Shown here: one piece after another, positions 1-11,863 of the stretch | Layout: each line of letters opens with the position of its first letter | Position numbering within the stretch: the first letter of the stretch is position 1 | DNA from: Bombardia bombarda | Lineage: Eukaryota > Ascomycota > Sordariomycetes > Sordariales > Lasiosphaeriaceae | Direction of reading: 5' to 3' | Assembly (NCBI GenBank): GCA_030512295.1 | Contig: JAULSR010000006.1 | Location: forward strand, 186,001-250,000 | DNA length: 64,000 nucleotides | Position numbers and translations under genes: made by a program | The notes under the pieces: generated by a model | Told to the model about the DNA's origin: nothing | Database searches by the model: none | What the model saw: only the letters and a program-made list of their open reading frames with translations

Positions 1-3000
1 CTTTGACCGTAGTTGGTCTGCCATAGCGGATGGGATGCCTCGCGAGATGGAAGAGGTGGGAAGAACTGAGAGCCGCGTTTCGTGGCATGTTTTGGCCCGT
101 GCGAGATTTTCCACCAGCCACCCAGCCACCCAGCCACCCAGCCACCTAGCTGAGCCACCTCCGGGAAAACTTTCACTCCGAATTCTTAGTCAGCCACAAT
201 TCCACAGTTTGACGGCACGGAAAATCCCCAATCCGATAAGCCAACCAACGTCAATGATTCACTCCCCAAGAGAGCACAGAGGAATCGAGTTCCAACTTCA
301 ATGAGAGACTGCCAGAGTGTGGCTGAATTCCATCTTGCCAGCAACGGGAAGAGAGAGAGCAAGCAGCAGTGTCAGCTGACCAGTGAAAGCTGCTGCCGTG
401 CGCGTATTTTCCCGCCTAAGCCGAGAACCATAATTTGCACTCGGTGTTCAAATCAGACGCACTCGCCGCATTGGCTGTGGCGGCAGTGGCAGCAGGAGTT
501 GCTGATAACGAGCATGGCGCCGCATTGGCAGCATCGCGGTTGGTAGGCCGACATTTTGAGGGGTTGAGGGGCTGAGTTGTTCTTTTCTTTGTTTCGGCTG
601 ATAGTGTTGGTGGTGCCGTCCGCGCGCGTCAATGGGGAGTTAATGAGCAGCAATGTGTAGCTATCAGTAGGTAAGGTATGTAGGTGTATGTAGATGGGAC
701 GAAAGCTTCCAAGTTGGTCGATGAAAACCTGGATGTGATGGAACTGATGCTGTGAAAATGTGATTTTGAGTGAGTTTGTGATCCCAGAATCAGGCCTTTT
801 ACAACGGGGTGATGGGTGGGACGGCACAGAGGATATATAGACGCTCCGACTTGGTGCACTTACTCCTTAGCAAAGTGGCAAAGAAAGGATCAAGGCTAAG
901 TCCGGCGAGAAGGAGGCTTCTGGGAGGTTTGGGTGAAAGTGACGAATCAGAAGGGCTGCATTGCCATGGATTGCCTGGCTGCAGCGGTTTCGGCCTGTCC
1001 CGGGCTATAAGGGCTGGCCGATGTCCACACCAGAAAGTAGAAGAATAAAGCCGATTTCTGTCTCGGACACATAGCTGTAGTAAAAGGTTTCGGCTCGCTG
1101 CGGGATGAGTCGAGCTTTCATTGGCATCGTGAGACGTAAGGTTCAGAAAGGGTCTGGCGCAGTGCTGCGAGGCGGCCCTGCCTGCGTTAGCTTGGTGGTG
1201 ATCAACCTTCCCCGCAGATGTCCTTTCCAATGGGGGAATAGCATGAGATTTGGTGATTGGGTAAAGCCTCGAGACGGAAAGAAGCCCGTGGGGGAAAACC
1301 ACCGGTTTCCTCCGTCCGGGCTATCTTTGAGAGCTTGCAGTGTGGGGGAGGGGCACAAGAGAAACCGGGGTTCAACAAAAAAATTGTTTATTTACCTAGG
1401 CTTTGGATGTGGGAGGCATTCATCGCCAATTGATCAATGTCTCTTTCGACACGTGAGCTTACCTTCACGGTAGAAAAGTGGCCACCACAAAGCCGACAGT
1501 GTGGATATCCATCCCATCGGCCGTCGCATCGTGTCATGGGTAGTTTGCCTGAGCTTTACACAGTATGCTACTGCCCGGATGGTCAGGTATTGAAGAGGCA
1601 GCTAGCTGCCGGGAAGCCTGGCGATTCGCCTGCGAGCCTGGCAGCCTGGGTGGAGGAGCTCGTGGAGCCGGTGTCGAGTGTCGACCAGCTGTCATTCGCT
1701 CCGGCAGCCGCTAGTATGTCCCACTGACCACTGTGCCACAATACCACAGCCACCCTCGAGCCACCTTACTCAGCCAAGGAAGGAGCTAAGAAACGCCGTT
1801 GGCCCGCTCTGTCTGCAAGCTTTAGGTCGTACCTAACTACAAGCAAGGGTCTCGCCGTGCAGCAAGCGAGGCACTCTTGAGCCTTGGTGGCGTTTTCTTC
1901 TCAGGGGGCGCCGCTTCTCGATCGGTTATTATTGAAGCGAAGCTTCAATTGCTCTTGGCGCGGAAGTTGTTTACAACGTAGTAACAAGGCAAGAAGCTTG
2001 CTTATTTACAATAAGAAAAAGTGTATGAAGAAACCTTCGGCTATTGGTCAGTTCGTCTAGTGGCGTCTAAAACCTTTGGCCATTGGACAAAGCTATAGAT
2101 TTTTTGTTTATTGTGATTGCCATTACTTGCCCGCCGCGGGCGAAAAGGCCCTCCCAGGAGCCCCCGAAGGTGATCAGTTAAAAAAATAAACAAACGAAAA
2201 CGCCCACTCGCAAAGCACTAACCGAAAAAAATATATATACGACCCTTTATCGAGCGTTAACGAAAAAGCCCCCGACAGGGGCCGCCGAGGCGGAAGAGCG
2301 CCTATTATTATATGGCCTTTGTGCCTAGAAGCTCTGCTTCCCCCTACAGTGGTACTAGAACTAATGGTGCGCCGCTGTCAAGGGTATTTTTAAAGTTTGT
2401 TAACCGTATCCCTGAGATACCCCCAAATTTCGGGTCGATGGCGGCAAATATGGGCTTTTATTTCGCATGTCCTTCCATTCTTAAGAACGCCTATCTTCTG
2501 CCTGGGCCCGAGCTACCCGCCTACTCAAGGAACCAAGGTCGCATTTGAATGGACTCGGCATGCACTTGGCCAGGTGCCAGCGCTCCGTTTTCACTCTCCA
2601 ATGGCCCCGATCCAAGCTTGTCATCCAGTGGACCTGGAGCCAGTTTGCCCAGCGGTGTCGGTTAGCCGTAGTGACGTTGAGGGGGCAAAATCAATAAAGA
2701 TTGCTCAAGGCCACACGGCCCTGATTTGTCGTGACAAACAACCGCCCTTCTTGTTGTTGTTGTTATTGCATGGATGCATGGAAAATTCCAAAGAGAGTTG
2801 CTTAGCCGCCATCCTTGTCTTTGTTTGTTTGTTTGTTTGCGCTCACTCTGTCTGAGGTCCGCCTTGCTTACTTGGTGTTTGGAGTTGGAAGGAGCCAGCT
2901 TATTCGCTCATGCGTGTCACGACTTACACTGAGCTCAGCCAATACTAAGCGCAGCAGGGCGTCCCAAGGAGCAAACATCTGCCTGGTTGCCTCGACCTCG

Positions 3001-3173
3001 CACACACACCTATCAGTTCCATGTCTAGAGTCATCAGTCACTACCTTTCAAACGCAGATTGTTTGGGCTTGGATTTAGTTAAAAGACGCTTCCAACCCTC
3101 TTTTATCAGCGGCACTCTGCTCCTCGGAGTTTCTTCTGCCTCCCCAACATCAGACATTACCGGCACTATCACA
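1..3173. other. Gene-poor left flank
   Basis: No reading frame here has convincing homology, codon bias or splice structure. The stretch holds an 8-base tandem repeat near 114-146, a region of short A-tracts and inverted or direct repeats between about 1900 and 2300, and a TTTG run at 2819-2838. The last few hundred bases are presumably promoter and leader of the VWA-Vint gene that starts at 3174. Small open frames are present on both strands but look like chance frames in GC-rich DNA. Confidence 0.6.
114..146. repeat. CAGCCACC tandem repeat
   Basis: About four head-to-tail copies of an 8-base unit (CAGCCACC, phase arbitrary), followed by a diverged copy near 153-158. It lies outside any supported gene. 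Confidence 0.85.
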
Positions 3174-5643
3174 ATGGTCCGCAAAATCATCAGCTATGGC
3201 AGCGGGGAAGACAGCGAGAAGGGTAGCAATGGAGATTTCGGCTACTCAAAGCAGACCTTACCCATCAGGTCCATGGATGTCGCTCCTGACACAATGCAGA
3301 CACCAGGATTGGAGATGCACCCCTTTTCCTCACAGACTGGGTTACTCGTAAAGGTCCATCCCCCTAAGCAGCCAGGAAATAGTCAACCAGCCCATGTACC
3401 GTGCGACATCGTTCTGGTCATCGACATCTCGAGGAGCATGTCAAATTCAGCAGAGCCACCCCGAACCCTAGTGAGATTCAAGAGAGAACTGGTCTCTCTG
3501 TCCTAGACCTCACAAAGCATGCCGCAAGGACCATTATGGAGACCCTGGACGAAAACGACCGGCTAGGAGTCGTTACATTTTCAGCCCAAGCCAAGACCCT
3601 TGAGGACCTTAAGCCGATGACGAGCGCAAATAAGAAGAAGACAAACGAGAGCATCGAGCGCATGGAGCCACAGACCAGCACGAATCTCTGGGATGGCATT
3701 TGTGAGGGTCTTGGGCTCTTCGACAAGGCCAGCCCATCTTCCGGTCGAAGAGTTCCAGCTCTCATGGTTTTAACTGACGGCAAGCCGAATCACATGTATA
3801 TTTTGACTTCTCAACTGTCTAACATATGCACGCTCAGTACTGACCATATTTATCTTCTATAGACCTCCTGCACAAGGGTTCGTTCCCAAGCTTCGCAGCT
3901 ACGAACCGCTGCCCGCCACAATACATACATTTGGATTCGGCTATGATCTGGAATCCGGACTACTGAAGTCAATTGCAGAAGTCGGTAGAGGAAACTACTC
4001 CTTCATTCCTGATGCGGGCATGATCGTATGCAACACCACTACCCCTTTGCTGGAGCTATTCTGGATATCTGAGATTAATCGACCTATAGGGCACCGCGTT
4101 TGTCCATGCTGTGGCGAACCTTCAGTCGACGTTTGCAAACAACGCCATATTGCAACTAACTTATCCTAGGAAAGTAACTCTCCGGGAGACGATTGGCCAA
4201 AGTGTTATCAGACAGGATCCAGTCTTTCTTGACATGGATAGAACCCAAATGACAATTGATCTCGGCAACCTCCAATATGGCCAGTCGAGAGATATCTATT
4301 TGCAATATGACAAGATCGTAAATGTCTCCCCAATCGTCCAGGCAGTTCTCAAGTACCAGCACTTCACACCAATCACCCTGCAGGTAACTACGCAAGCCAA
4401 CTTACTTAACCCAAGCACAACGCTTCGTCAATCGGTGATCGCCTACCATGTCTCCCGCTCAGCCATCATCGCCTTCCTCTCGAGCTTGTTCTTCATCCGC
4501 CTAGACAGCGGGTACGAAGTCCTTGACCGCGACATGGACTCACGGCCCTTCGCCACCGAACTGCAACAACTCATTGCCACCCTTCCGGCCAAACAGGGGG
4601 AGTTCGACTCGGACCCAGCTTGCCGGTCGCTGGTCGAGGATCTTTGCGGCGCTAGCCCCAATGGCCAAATCAGCCTGGCGCTGAGTGATTCTAAGCACTT
4701 CAAACGATGGGGCCCTCACTACCTGCTCAGCCTAGCAGGCGCCCACGCCCGACAGATCTGCAACAGCTTCAAGGACCCCGGCCCCCTCATGTACAGCATC
4801 AACAGCCCGCTCTTCATCCACTGCCGCGACCGCATCAACAACGCCTTTGACGACCTGCGCCCGCCCAAGCCCACATGCACCCACAAGCCCCATAACTCCA
4901 AAACTACAATCTCCATGAAATCCTATAATCAGCCATCGAACACATGCTTTGCGGGCCGCTCGACCGTGCTGCTCGCCGACAATACTGCCGCCGCCAGCAG
5001 CAGTCACAAGGCGGGCCAGAACCATGATCACGGTAGTAATGATTCTCCTCCGACCCAGGGCGGCGGCCGCCTCATCCGCATCGGCAGACTACGCGCCGGC
5101 ATGCGCGTGCAGACGCCCAAGGGCCCGCGCACAGTCGTCGCCGTGCTCAAGACCCCCGTCAGCCGAGCAGCCTTGTGCATGGTAGGTGGCGGGCTGCTGG
5201 TCACGCCGCACCACCCCGTGTCGCTCGACGGCGGCCAGAGCTGGACGTTCCCCAAGGATGTCTCGCGGCGGTCGGTGCCGTACTCGGGGTCTGTCTACTC
5301 GGTGCTGCTGCAGCGCGACGCGGACGTGGACGCGCACGCGATTATGGTCGACGGCGTGTGGGGGGTTTCATTGGGGCATGGGCTGACGAGGGCCGAGCAG
5401 GTTGTGGGCGGTGATGTGAGGGTTCATCGGTTCTTGGGGGATTATGACGCGGTGGTTGGGAGCCTTAAGAAGCTGCATGGGAGTAGTAGTGGGTTGGTGC
5501 TTGGCGGGGGGGTTAAGAGGGATAAGAGGACGGGGTTGGTTGTTGGGTTTAGGAGGGCGGATGCGAAGGTTGTGAAAGAGGCGGTGACGAGGATGGGGGG
5601 TGGTAAGATCCGAGGTGCGAGGAGGGGGAGAGGGAGGTTGTGA
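3174..5643 (+). CDS. VWA-Vint (Hint/intein-like) domain protein, one apparent frameshift
   Basis: Three exons: 3174-3795, 3863-4025 and 4090-5643; the introns (67 and 64 bases) have GT-AG ends. The N-terminal half is a von Willebrand A domain: a MIDAS motif DISRS at residues 84-88, then conserved blocks LSVLDLTKHAARTI, RLGVVTF, NLWDGI and VLTDG. The C-terminal half starts its Hint (Vint) domain at CFAGRSTVLL, with a Cys at the splice-junction position and a TPHHP block (TxxH) typical of Hint folds. The fungal family (Pfam Vwaint/Vint type) is ubiquitin- or signalling-associated by inference only; its reaction is unknown. Between about 3461 and 3486 the frame must shift by -1 to stay on the conserved VWA sequence, and no intron of plausible size can do this. 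Either the assembly lost a base or the gene is mutated. The start was chosen as the first ATG before the conserved region. Confidence 0.87.
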
Positions 5644-7021
5644 TGTGATTTGATGTTAGTCCATAGGGAGAGAAGGATGATTTGGACGATGAAACTGATG
5701 AGTAGTCTAAGCACATATTATGATATGATATTGCTAAGTCATATCATAAAATAGCGAAGATTTCTAAAGCGAAGATTTCCATGATATACAGTTACCTTGC
5801 CTTCGTCAGTAGATAGCTTGGTAGCATGCGCTGGTGTGTGATCGGGGTACTGCTGCTGTGCTTTTTGGGTCCGGCTTGGGACATATCTGTCGTCATACTA
5901 ATATTGCCAGTCATGTCCAAGGCAGTACGCAAAAATTGTCAAAAGGCCGCCACAACAACTCCCTACATAGAGAATAAGGTAGACATCTCGTACGAGATCA
6001 ACCTCATTCTCCCGAGAACGGTCAGGGAAACCATTACCAAATTCATCGTAGATTTCTCTTCAGGGCTTGATCTCCCGTATCTGCTCGTTATAATGCAGCT
6101 ATTTTTCCAGATTATCACGCTCGTCTCTGAGGGGCTCGTTCTTTACTGTTTTCTTTCGACTACATGCCATGACGAGCTTGACTTTTATTTGTGGACGGGT
6201 GCCATATGCTAAGAAAGCACACAATCTCAATTATTTTCACGATCTTGATATAAAAATGCTATGTTGCATGTATTGTTTGGATAGAAATTGATAAATTGAC
6301 GCTGGGGTGAATTCTACGTTGTATTGGGCAAGTCCCGAAAATGAATACGAGAGAGATAATATGGAGCGAATATTTAAATGAACTGAGTAACATTATTCGT
6401 TGGGATCATGGTCATGACTACTAAGAGTTGGAATCATGGAACGAGACTTCAAGTTGAAGCCTTAGTCATTCTCATCAAACGCGGGTAGCTGTGGGTCATG
6501 TAGTACCCATAGCGCGACAGAAATGGATTATGGAACATGTCACTTGGATGGTGTCAGTCTTGTTGAAGAGCAAAGAGCCTCTAGGCATTCACAGCTTGAT
6601 GGAGACCTGCTTTGTCGTTGGTTGTGGTGCCCGCCATTATTTATTCGGCATTGGTGAGTGACAGGAACTGCTATGCACGGGCAAGACGGGGAAGCCCAGC
6701 CCACTAATGTGCTTCCCTGCAGATCTGTCCAAGCTTGCCTGTTGCGCGAGCCGACGGCCTTAGTTTGGGAGCCAAGCGGCAGCTGTCTGCCAGCTGCCGC
6801 TAAACCCAGCCCCAGCACGGATGACAAGAATTCAATTATGCCCCACCAACGGCTATTTTCAGGCGAATCAGGTCCCCCACCATCTTCATAGGGTTTCCAA
6901 GCCCTGCCAAAAATTTGGCGACCGCCTCTCCAAGCTCGGAAGTCTCGAAACTGCATCTATCTATCTACTGACCGGTGATTCTTTGTCGACAATCAAGAGT
7001 GCTTGATCCACAAACTTCAAA
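5644..7021. other. Intergenic, AT-rich in part
   Basis: A 128-codon plus-strand open frame at 5826-6212 has hydrophobic stretches but no recognisable domain and AT-leaning composition; I do not call it a gene. The stretch also has a perfect 10-base inverted repeat at 5719-5748 and two copies of GCGAAGATTTC near 5754-5780. The right part is the promoter and leader of the eL13 gene. Confidence 0.55.
5719..5748. repeat. Perfect 10-base inverted repeat
   Basis: Arms TATGATATGA (5719-5728) and TCATATCATA (5739-5748) are exact reverse complements around a 10-base loop, 76 bases past the VWA-Vint stop codon. It may lie in the 3' untranslated region or be a scrap of a small inverted-repeat element; sequence alone does not decide. 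Confidence 0.8.
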
Positions 7022-8093
7022 ATGGTGCGTTATGCCTGCCCTGCGAGATAGTCCAATGGACATTTGCATTCCGTATTGCCGATCGGCGACGACGACGACA
7101 ATGTACTGACGATTCCTATTTTCTACGTGCAGGCGATCAAGCACAATCAGCAGATTCCCCACAACCGTGAGCATTACCCAACACCCACCGCCGCCGCCGA
7201 CGAACAAACGCGACCGAGAAGAAGGAATTGGAAGACTGACTGAGGTTCGCAGATTTCCGCAAGGATTGGCAGAGACGTGTGCGGTGCCACTTCGATCAGG
7301 TTCGTGAATAACTACATCCGGGAGTCTCCCACACACGGAGACGCGTTTTAGCCGCGGAGAACATAATTCTGACTTGCCCTCGACCAAATAGCCTGGTAAG
7401 AAGGTTGCTCGTCGTATCGCTCGCCGTGCGAAGGCCGCCGCCGTCGCTCCTCGTCCCGTGGACAAGCTGAGACCCATCGTGCGATGCCCGTTAGTCCACC
7501 CCCGAAATCCCGATCTTGCAGACCGAGGACAGACAATTCTAACCGCGAATTTACAGCACCGTCAAGTACAACCGTCGCACACGCCTCGGACGTGGCTTCT
7601 CTCTCGCTGAGCTCAAGGTACTTAATCAGCTGCTTTTCTCTCGAGGAATTACACCTACCCCGAGATGCCCAATTCTGACATGCTCCATTTATAGGCCGCT
7701 GGTATCCCTAAGCTCCAAGCCCCCACCATCGGTATCTCTGTTGACCACCGCCGCGCCAACCTCTCCGAGGAGGGCCTCGCCGCCAATGTCGAGCGCCTCA
7801 AGGCCTACAAGGCCCGCTTGATCGTCTTCCCCCGCAAGTCCAACAAGCCCAAGTCTGAGGACTCTTCCAAGGAGGACCAGACCGCCGAGACCACCAGCAG
7901 CATCCGCTCCGCCTTCGGCGTCGAGGAGGCCATCGCCCCCGGTTTCTCCGAGATCAAGAAGAGCGACCTCCCCAAGGCCGTCGAGGGTGGCGCTTACCGC
8001 GCTCTCCGCAACGCTAGATCCCAGGCTCGCCTCGTCGGTGTCCGTGAGAAGCGTATCAAGGACAGGGAGGCTGAGGAGAAGGCCAAGAAGTAA
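7022..8093 (+). CDS. RPL13: 60S ribosomal protein L13 (eL13)
   Basis: A core component of the large cytosolic ribosomal subunit. Six exons: 7022-7024, 7133-7166, 7253-7299, 7392-7489, 7557-7617 and 7695-8093, giving 213 residues, the usual fungal size. The protein opens MAIKHNQQIPHNHFRKDW, continues through GKKVARRIARRAKAAA and RRTRLGRGFSLAELKAAGIP to TIGISVDHRRANLSEE, all hallmark eL13 segments, and ends in a Lys/Glu-rich tail. All five introns are GT-AG and short (67-108 bases). The first exon consists of the start codon alone, so intron 1 sits directly after ATG. Codon use in the last exon is strongly C-ending, as expected for a highly expressed gene. No alternative identity is plausible. 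Confidence 0.98.
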
Positions 8094-8552
8094 ACAGCTC
8101 AACCTTGGTTTTTTGGCGCGAAGAATAGGAAGATTCCCGGCGGTGTTCGTTTGGCTGGTCTGGTCTTGCTTTCTGCTTTTTCCTGGTAAACTGGATGAGG
8201 GACATGGTTTCCCAACCCTATTATGGCCGTGTAGTTTCGGGGACATATCGTTTGCTCGGAATGGGGCTCCGAGGGGGTTTACACGCATCATAGGAATTTG
8301 CTAGAGCATTCGCACATGAATGGGATATGAAAAAAAAAAAAAGAATTCTTGACCACTTTTGATGTGGCATCATCACGCTGGTGTGCCAACCAACCAACCA
8401 ACCTATTGTGTCGCAATGTATATATTTCCTGTTTGAATGGCTTGACGATCTAACATGTGAAGAGTTACGCCCAGATGCTCGCTCGCTATCGGTCTCTTCC
8501 ACCCCTATCAATCTTCATCCGCCACACCCAGATCACACATATCTCTGTCTAA
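8094..8552. other. 3' region between convergent genes
   Basis: This space lies between the 3' ends of eL13 and the armadillo-type gene, which converge. It holds an A13 run near 8330, a CCAA repeat near 8385-8404 and nothing that looks coding. Confidence 0.7.
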
Positions 8553-11063
8553 CTAACTCTGCTTCCTTTGCTCGAGAATCAGCTCACCACCCTGGCTTAG
8601 CATCTCCTCAAAAACCCGCTTGCGGAATGGCGACAATTCCTCGCCGAAGCCGCGCAAGACCTCAGCCACGAGCACCAAGCCGTTCTCACGGTTCACTCTG
8701 ACCGCACCCACCGACAGCTTGGGATCAACCTGCTGCGGTTCCAGCTCCAGCCCATCCACAAGCTGCGTGGACACTGCCGCCGCAGCATCATCATCATCAC
8801 CGTCGGTAGCAGCTACAATCACAGCATCATCATCGCCACTGACCTCTGTCACTCTCGATGGTGATCCGCCAACAACAGAACCACCACCAACCTCGACCTC
8901 ACCTGCCGTGGCCGCAGCAGCAGCCAGCCCCTGCCCATCAACCATCATATTTTCCAGCCCCGAGACAATCTCGACCAGGGTCTTGCACACGGCAAACGGC
9001 TGCAGCACGCGCACCGCCATGCGGGCGCCGTCGCGCGAGCGGCTCATCAGCGCCAGCACAAAGAGCACCTCGGAGCGGATAGTCGGGAAGCGCTGCTGCG
9101 TCAGCAAGGTGCCGAGGGCCTTGGCCACGGCATCGGCGTGCGGGCCCGTGTAGAAACGCGCGCGCGGTGTGTCATCTTCCTGGTCGTCGTCTCCCGTAGA
9201 AGGCCAGTCCGCTTCCGAAAGGATGGGTTCTGCCTCCGAGGCCGACGACGACTGCAGCGTGCGGCAGGCGGCGCAGACGACGCGGGCGATTTCGATGCGC
9301 GTCGGCTCGGCCGGGATGCCGGCGGATAGGGCCATGAGGGCCTGCAGTTTGGTGGCGCCGCCGGCACAGAAGCGGCGGACGTTGGCCGGGCAGCTGGTCA
9401 GCAGGAGGCGGGCGAGGGAGATGGAAGTGTGCTGGACCTGGGGCTGGGCGGCGGGGGCGCCCCATAGGGCCGGGAGGATGGTGTCGAGTAGAGAGCCGAG
9501 GAGGGGCTTGTTGGTGGGGGGATGGCGAGGTGCTTGAGGAGGCCGAGGACGGCGTGGGTGAGCTGGGACGGAGGAGCAGCTGTTCCTGGAGAGGTGGCGG
9601 TTGATGGCGTGGAAGGGGGGACAGCAACAGCGCGGGCTAGGATCTCAAAGAGGTCTGGAGAGACGTCGTCGATGAGGGTCAGGCATGTGTCGTCGGAGCG
9701 GGCGAGGTTGCCGAGAGAGAGACAGGCAGCGGTTTGGAGATGGGCGAATGACGCGGGGGTTCCCAGCCAGGCGACCAGGCGCTTGACGACGGGGTGGTCG
9801 AGGGGGTAGAGGACATCGAACTCGGGCAGGGCCGAGATGTCGGCGAAGATGGTCTCGAAGGCGTTCCATACCTGGGTGAGCTGCTCGGCTACTTCAGGGT
9901 CGGAGTTGGCCGGGTCGAATTTGGTGTGAGAAAGGTGGAAGGCATCCTGCAGGGCCTCGAAGCTGTTGGATTCCAGGAATGCAGTCTGGAACTGCTCGTA
10001 GGTTAAATAGGCGAGGGCGACGGTGCAGAGGCCGGTGAACTCTTCGAGATCGAGCTGAGACGCCTTAGTGATAGCGAGGCTCAATAGCAGAGCGGGAGAG
10101 GCAGGGTTGGCGAATTTGGGTTCGGCATCTGATCATTCCTATCAGATATGACCTATGGTTATATAGGAAATTTTAGACCAATGGATGCACATACCTTGGC
10201 TGACAAGCAGCTCGAGGAGGCGGATGATGATATTGAGACTGTTCTGGCATAGCAAAAGTCTTGCACCCGAGATAATGTCGACAAGTTTGCTGCTCAGGCC
10301 TGCCTCGCAGATCTGAAGCTGGGCAGGGTCTATGTTTGTTAGTATTACTATTATTTGGTCTAAGTTAAAGAGATATGAGGAGGAAAAGTTTTACCATAGT
10401 CGACAGAGATGTTGTAAATAACGGGTATCACAAAAGAGAGAAGAGAATCGTCATTCAGAAAGCCGATGATGATGGTGCGCAACTGGTCCGACTCGAGCAC
10501 TCGCGCTCTGTTCTCCTCTGCGTCGAGTTAGCAAATGAATGACGGTCAACTGAGAAGAAATGAAGCAAAAACTCACCACAGTCCGCCGAGGCATTACCAA
10601 TCACACGGAGTGTCTGGATCGTAAGCGTTTGGTCGAGTCCCTGCGCAGGAATGACAGTCAGGAAAAAGTCCAGAATGCCAGTCTCTCCAATGGGGAATCT
10701 CCATGCAGCTGTACAGTAGGACAAGCGAGAGACAGCGTGTTAGCGAGATGGGTGCCGTAATATTTTATAAAGTAGGTATCAAAAAGAATTAATGAACAAA
10801 CAAAACTCACAATCTCTGGCTCCATCAGCAATCTTCTCGGCGACCAAAGCGAGGTCCTTTTCCTGGCGCGAGTCCCACGCTTGCTGAGCAATGGCAAGGA
10901 CTTGCTTCATGTTCTCGGTGCGCCATGCATTTCTGCCCTTCTCGGCAACGTCGACGCCATTCTCAACATGGTTGCTGATCGACAGTGTGCCAACAGCCTC
11001 TCCGACGTTTCCAGTCGCAGGCTTCTGGAAGAGCGCCGTAACTTGTTCCGACACTAGAGACAT
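8553..11063 (-). CDS. Armadillo-repeat protein, SmgGDS/Rap1GDS-like, one apparent frameshift
   Basis: Read on the minus strand in five exons: 11063-10811, 10708-10577, 10517-10395, 10329-10195 and 10128-8553, about 739 residues if one base is restored. The protein is almost all helical repeats of armadillo type, for example QTLRVIGNASADCEENR, PVIYNISVDYDPAQ and LQTAACLSLGNLARSD. This is the pattern of Rap1 GTPase-GDP dissociation stimulators and the fungal proteins usually labelled GDP/GTP exchange factor. The role in small GTPase chaperoning is inferred from that resemblance. At a run of six G on the plus strand (9516-9521) the frame changes by -1: upstream it reads LGLLKHLAIPP, downstream it continues NKPLLGSLLDTILPALWG. 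One extra base in the run restores a continuous protein. The start was taken at the ATG giving MSLVSEQ; an in-frame codon further upstream (to 11132) is possible. Confidence 0.83.
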
Positions 11064-11863
11064 GATCAATAATTCCGTGCTGTCTCTGTCCGTCGATGAA
11101 GATGCAAATTGTCTGGAGCTTGGAATTGTCAATCAGGAAGCCAAGTTGATAGGGAAGGTACCAAAGGTACGTATCGACCAGTACAGTGCAAGTTACTGTG
11201 GTAGGTATTCGTACCCACTTAACACAATGGGGGGGATGAAGCCAGGCAGGAGCTGCGAGCAGTTATTCCAGTAGCGGACTTGTTAGCACTACTACTCATT
11301 AATTACTCCCTAACAGCGGGTTTGGGTGTGGAGTTGTTATTTGGTCATCCTAATACCAACTGCTACTAGAAATCTAATATTTATTCTGTTGCTGCGAGTC
11401 CAGTACCTCCCTCTTCGGAGCCTTTTCCCCCATGTCAGTCTAGGTTGTTTTTGTCGTCGTCAACTTGCATGATAACGACCCGTGCCTGCCTCTTGCCTCG
11501 ATGATACCTAGGCAGCCGTCACAATTGGTCCGTGCATCATGTACACCCGAATCAGACCATCCATGCCTTGAAGCGAGAATGAAGGCCAGAAAACAATAAG
11601 ACGGGAGAAATAACCCGACAGCCAGCCTGTACTTCCTTCATCCTCGTACACATTCTCAGCTCGGTTCTATATACGTACCAGCAACAGGCGAGGAAGATGG
11701 AACTGGGGGGGTGCAAAGGTTGTGTTCCGACACCGCCAAACCAACCCCGTATATGCTAATGCTACATTATACATGATACACAAGGGAACACGACAAGACG
11801 CCTTGTCGTATACTATACACAAACACGACGGCACATATCCGTCAACATCATCTCGATGCCCCT
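11064..11863. other. Intergenic between two minus-strand genes
   Basis: The stretch holds the promoter of the armadillo-type gene and the 3' flank of the mL50-like gene. No supported gene, RNA or repeat is visible. Confidence 0.65.

Noticed and set aside
3461..3500. A very short intron to explain the VWA frame change
   Set aside because: The only GT-AG pairs there span 12-17 bases, far below any fungal intron, so a base error or mutation is the better reading.
5826..6212. 128-codon hydrophobic frame
   Set aside because: No conserved pattern, AT-leaning composition and no neighbouring exons; could be a relic but cannot be supported.
7689..8291. 200-codon minus-strand frame opposite eL13
   Set aside because: It is antisense to the strongly coding last exon of eL13; its Leu/Gly/Asp-rich product is what codon-biased ribosomal genes give on the reverse strand.
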